This document shows, piece by piece, positions 61,935 through 64,000 of a stretch of DNA of 64,000 bases (the first letter of the stretch is position 1; each line of letters opens with the position of its first letter). A model generated the notes under the pieces. The model searched no databases. It saw only the letters and a program-made list of their open reading frames with translations, and had not been told where the DNA came from. Both the position numbers and the translations under genes were made by a program. The DNA comes from a candidate division KSB1 bacterium (lineage in GTDB: Bacteria > Zhuqueibacterota > Zhuqueibacteria > Zhuqueibacterales > Zhuqueibacteraceae): NCBI GenBank assembly GCA_034506255.1, contig JAPDPX010000007.1, positions 248,001-312,000 of the forward strand, in the 5' to 3' direction.

Positions 61935-64000
61935 TTATTTCCCGCCCAGGTTTTCTTCGAACAGTTTCAAAATCCGCTTGTATTCATCCGTCCACGCACT
62001 GACTTCCTGGAAGGCGTGATCCTCCATCGGATAGATCGCCACTTCCCAATTCTCCTTGCCCAATTCGATCAATCGTTGCACCAGGCGCACGGTGTCTTGA
62101 AAATGGACGTTGACATCAACCATGCCGTGGCAGATCAACAGGGCGCCCTGCAAACCTTCGGCGAAGTGAATTGGTGAGCTGCGCCGATAGGCGAGCGTGT
62201 CGGCGACGGGGATGTTGAGAATGTTGGCGGTGTAGCCGTGGTTGTAATGCGCCCAGTCGGTCACCGGACGCAGCGCGGCGCCGGCGGCGAAGGTTGCTGG
62301 TGCGGTAAACATCGCCATCAGAGTGAGGAAGCCGCCATAACTGCCGCCGTAGATGCCCAGGCGCCCGGCCTCCATCCCCAGGTCTTTGACAAGATAGGCG
62401 GCCCCATCAATCACGTCGTCCAGGTCCTTGCCGCCCATGTGACGATAGATGGCGGTGCGCCACTCGCGGCCATAGCCGGCGCTGGCACGATAATCCGGAT
62501 CGAGCACGGTATAGCCCAAATCGGCGAGCAGGTTGTGAAACAGGTATTCGCGAAAATAGCTGGACCAGCCCTTATGCGCGTTTTGCAAGTAGCCGGCGCC
62601 GTGCACGAAAATGACCGCGGCCCCGTTGGGATGCGCCGGCCGGTAAAGCCGGGCATGAACCTGGCGGCCGTCACGGGCGGGGTAGGTGATGAATTCCGGT
62701 GTGCGCCAGGGATAGCGATTGAACGCTGCGCTGGGGGAAAAGGTCAGTCGCTGCGCCGTGGCGCCGGGTTGATTGGGCTGCAGAAAAAGCTCCCACGGTT
62801 GCGACGCTGTTGAGAAGCGCACGGCCAGCATTTTTTCATCCGGAGAGAGCAGCACCTCATGATGGCCCGTCATCGCCGTCAGGCGTGTGCGTTGGCCGCC
62901 GTTGAGCGGCATGGTGTAGAAATGGCGCTCGCCGGGATGGACTTCATTGCTGGTGAAATACCAGTTTTTCCGGTCGCGGGAGAGGAAGGGTGAATAAATT
63001 TCGAAAGGGCCCTGCGTGAGTGCCTGCCGCCGGCCGGTCTTGTAATGCACCGTGTAGAGATGGGAATAACCGGTGGCTTCCGAGCAAAACCAGATGCGTT
63101 CATGATCGGGCATCCAGCCGACCGCGCCGGCCGACCAGCGCCCCGGAATGCCCGGCCCGCCAATCCACGCCGCATCATATTGGTGGTCGAGCGGCCGCAG
63201 CGTGCCGGCGGGCAGCGACAACCCGGCGATCCAGCGATCCTTGTTGTCCATCGCAGTGACCACCACAAATGCGGCAGTGCCGGCGGCATTCCAAAACGGG
63301 CCATGCCACATCACCGGCCGGGGTTTGCGGTTTTTGGCCAAAGCAGAATCGGCGCTCGGCCGCGTGGTGAACTCGCGGATGGCGGTGATTTCAGGCAGGC
63401 TGTCAGGCTTCACCAGGCACAGCGTGTCCGCGGTGGTTTCCCAGAGGGCGAGATGATAGGTCGCCTGGGCCTCACCGACTTTTTCGCGCGTGCGAATCTC
63501 GCCGGTGAAGCCGGTTTCGGTGATGTAGTTCGGCACGATCGCCACCTCCTGATTTTTTGCCGGCTGTTGCAGCACGAGCGTGACGAAACGGCCATCGGGT
63601 GAAAGCTGAAGCTGTTGCGGGATGGCCTCACCGAGGTAAATGGTTTTGGGCCGCGCCAGGCCCGTCAGCCGGTTGCGCGCTTCGGCCTGTTCACGCCGCT
63701 CCTTGCGCGCGCGCAGCGTTTGCAGCAAACGCAGCTCCTGCGCTGCCAGATACTTTTGTGCCTCACTCTTCTGTTCTTTTTTCTCCGGCGCCGTGCCGGC
63801 GCGGAAATCCGTGAGCTGGGTGGTGCGGCCGGAGGCGATCTCCCAGGCGAAAAGGTTGCGATCGGCCACATAGATCACGGCATCTTCTTGAAAGGAGAAA
63901 CGCGGGGCGCTTTCCGTCGTGGTGGTGTTGGTCACCGCCAGAATGCGCCCGGCCGTGATATCGTGCAGAAAGATGTCCCCCTCGCGCTCGAAAACCTTGC
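61935..64000 (-). CDS. S9 family prolyl oligopeptidase / DPP4-like peptidase (5' end outside window)
   Basis: The visible 688 residues run from within the beta-propeller to the C-terminus; the frame is open to the window edge (KVFEREGDIFLHDI), so the start lies outside. The propeller (to about residue 400) contains typical DPP4-like strands (YLHTVHYKTG-type, NWYFTSNEVHPGERHFYTMP). The alpha/beta hydrolase domain has the nucleophile elbow GIYGGSYGGFLTLMAMF (catalytic Ser), the Asp in HGMVDVNVHFQDTVRLV and the His in YPMEDHAFQEVSAW. It cleaves short peptides, often after proline, in the periplasm or cytoplasm. An Arg/Glu-rich coiled insertion (EKKEQKSEAQKYLAAQELRL) sits in the propeller. The stop is at 61935-61937. 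Confidence 0.93.
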   Translation of the reverse strand, partial: KVFEREGDIFLHDITAGRILAVTNTTTTESAPRFSFQEDAVIYVADRNLFAWEIASGRTTQLTDFRAGTAPEKKEQKSEAQKYLAAQELRLLQTLRARKERREQAEARNRLTGLARPKTIYLGEAIPQQLQLSPDGRFVTLVLQQPAKNQEVAIVPNYITETGFTGEIRTREKVGEAQATYHLALWETTADTLCLVKPDSLPEITAIREFTTRPSADSALAKNRKPRPVMWHGPFWNAAGTAAFVVVTAMDNKDRWIAGLSLPAGTLRPLDHQYDAAWIGGPGIPGRWSAGAVGWMPDHERIWFCSEATGYSHLYTVHYKTGRRQALTQGPFEIYSPFLSRDRKNWYFTSNEVHPGERHFYTMPLNGGQRTRLTAMTGHHEVLLSPDEKMLAVRFSTASQPWELFLQPNQPGATAQRLTFSPSAAFNRYPWRTPEFITYPARDGRQVHARLYRPAHPNGAAVIFVHGAGYLQNAHKGWSSYFREYLFHNLLADLGYTVLDPDYRASAGYGREWRTAIYRHMGGKDLDDVIDGAAYLVKDLGMEAGRLGIYGGSYGGFLTLMAMFTAPATFAAGAALRPVTDWAHYNHGYTANILNIPVADTLAYRRSSPIHFAEGLQGALLICHGMVDVNVHFQDTVRLVQRLIELGKENWEVAIYPMEDHAFQEVSAWTDEYKRILKLFEENLGGK

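Overview
The window is 64 kb of GC-rich bacterial DNA. It reads as a chromosome of the FCB superphylum, most likely candidate phylum KSB1, Calditrichota or a close relative. The reasons are secreted proteins ending in the type IX secretion (T9SS) C-terminal domain with the YPNPFNP motif, a serine palmitoyltransferase-type gene paired with its usual acyltransferase-like neighbour, and Trb/Tra-type type IV secretion genes with a TraO-like outer-membrane protein. The phylum call is inference: there is no rRNA, tRNA or classical marker gene here. I see no CRISPR array, integrase, transposase or relaxase.

Layout. 1-8.9 kb: two T9SS client genes on the plus strand. The first is a huge phytase/PKD/discoidin protein, cut by the window edge. 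The second is a toroid/Ig-like/DNRLRE protein broken by four frameshifts. 9.5-18.4 kb (plus): a small His-rich protein, a DASS (SLC13) anion transporter, glutamate dehydrogenase, a secreted protein of unknown function, a serine palmitoyltransferase-like enzyme and a GNAT-like protein. 18.5-28.7 kb (minus): manC with three small genes (unknown, PTS EIIA, zinc ribbon), a geranylgeranyl-reductase-type flavoprotein, thioredoxin, and a surface-glycan block (WecA-like phosphotransferase, two GT4, one GT2, a methyltransferase). 28.5-33 kb: a GIY-YIG protein, an active/inactive M16 peptidase pair and two plus-strand lipoproteins.

33.3-43.7 kb (minus) is a macroglobulin operon: SpoIID-like protein, a HEAT-containing membrane protein, a DUF1175 lipoprotein with an NlpC/P60-like signature, an alpha-2-macroglobulin with an intact CVEQ thioester, and a stand-alone penicillin-binding transpeptidase. 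Together they suggest periplasmic protease trapping coupled to wall repair. 44.6-61.2 kb (plus) is a type IV secretion locus, preceded by a near-consensus promoter. Its genes are a VirD4-like coupling protein, then VirB2-B3-B4-B5-B6-B8-B9-B10 equivalents in Trb order, a three-PKD lipoprotein and a TraO-like beta-barrel protein. No VirB11 or relaxase is visible. Two decayed BNR/YCF48-type T9SS genes sit between the coupling protein and VirB2. The window ends in an S9 prolyl-oligopeptidase gene (minus, cut by the edge).

Two themes run through the window. First, three of the four T9SS client genes are interrupted by frameshifts or stops, while I noticed no comparable lesion in the other genes. 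Second, the spacers carry many small palindromic repeats: a family of about 40 bp in at least five places, a 180-bp MITE-like element, and three different palindromic families inside the type IV operon. One of these supplies part of the coding sequence at the start of the VirB5-like gene.
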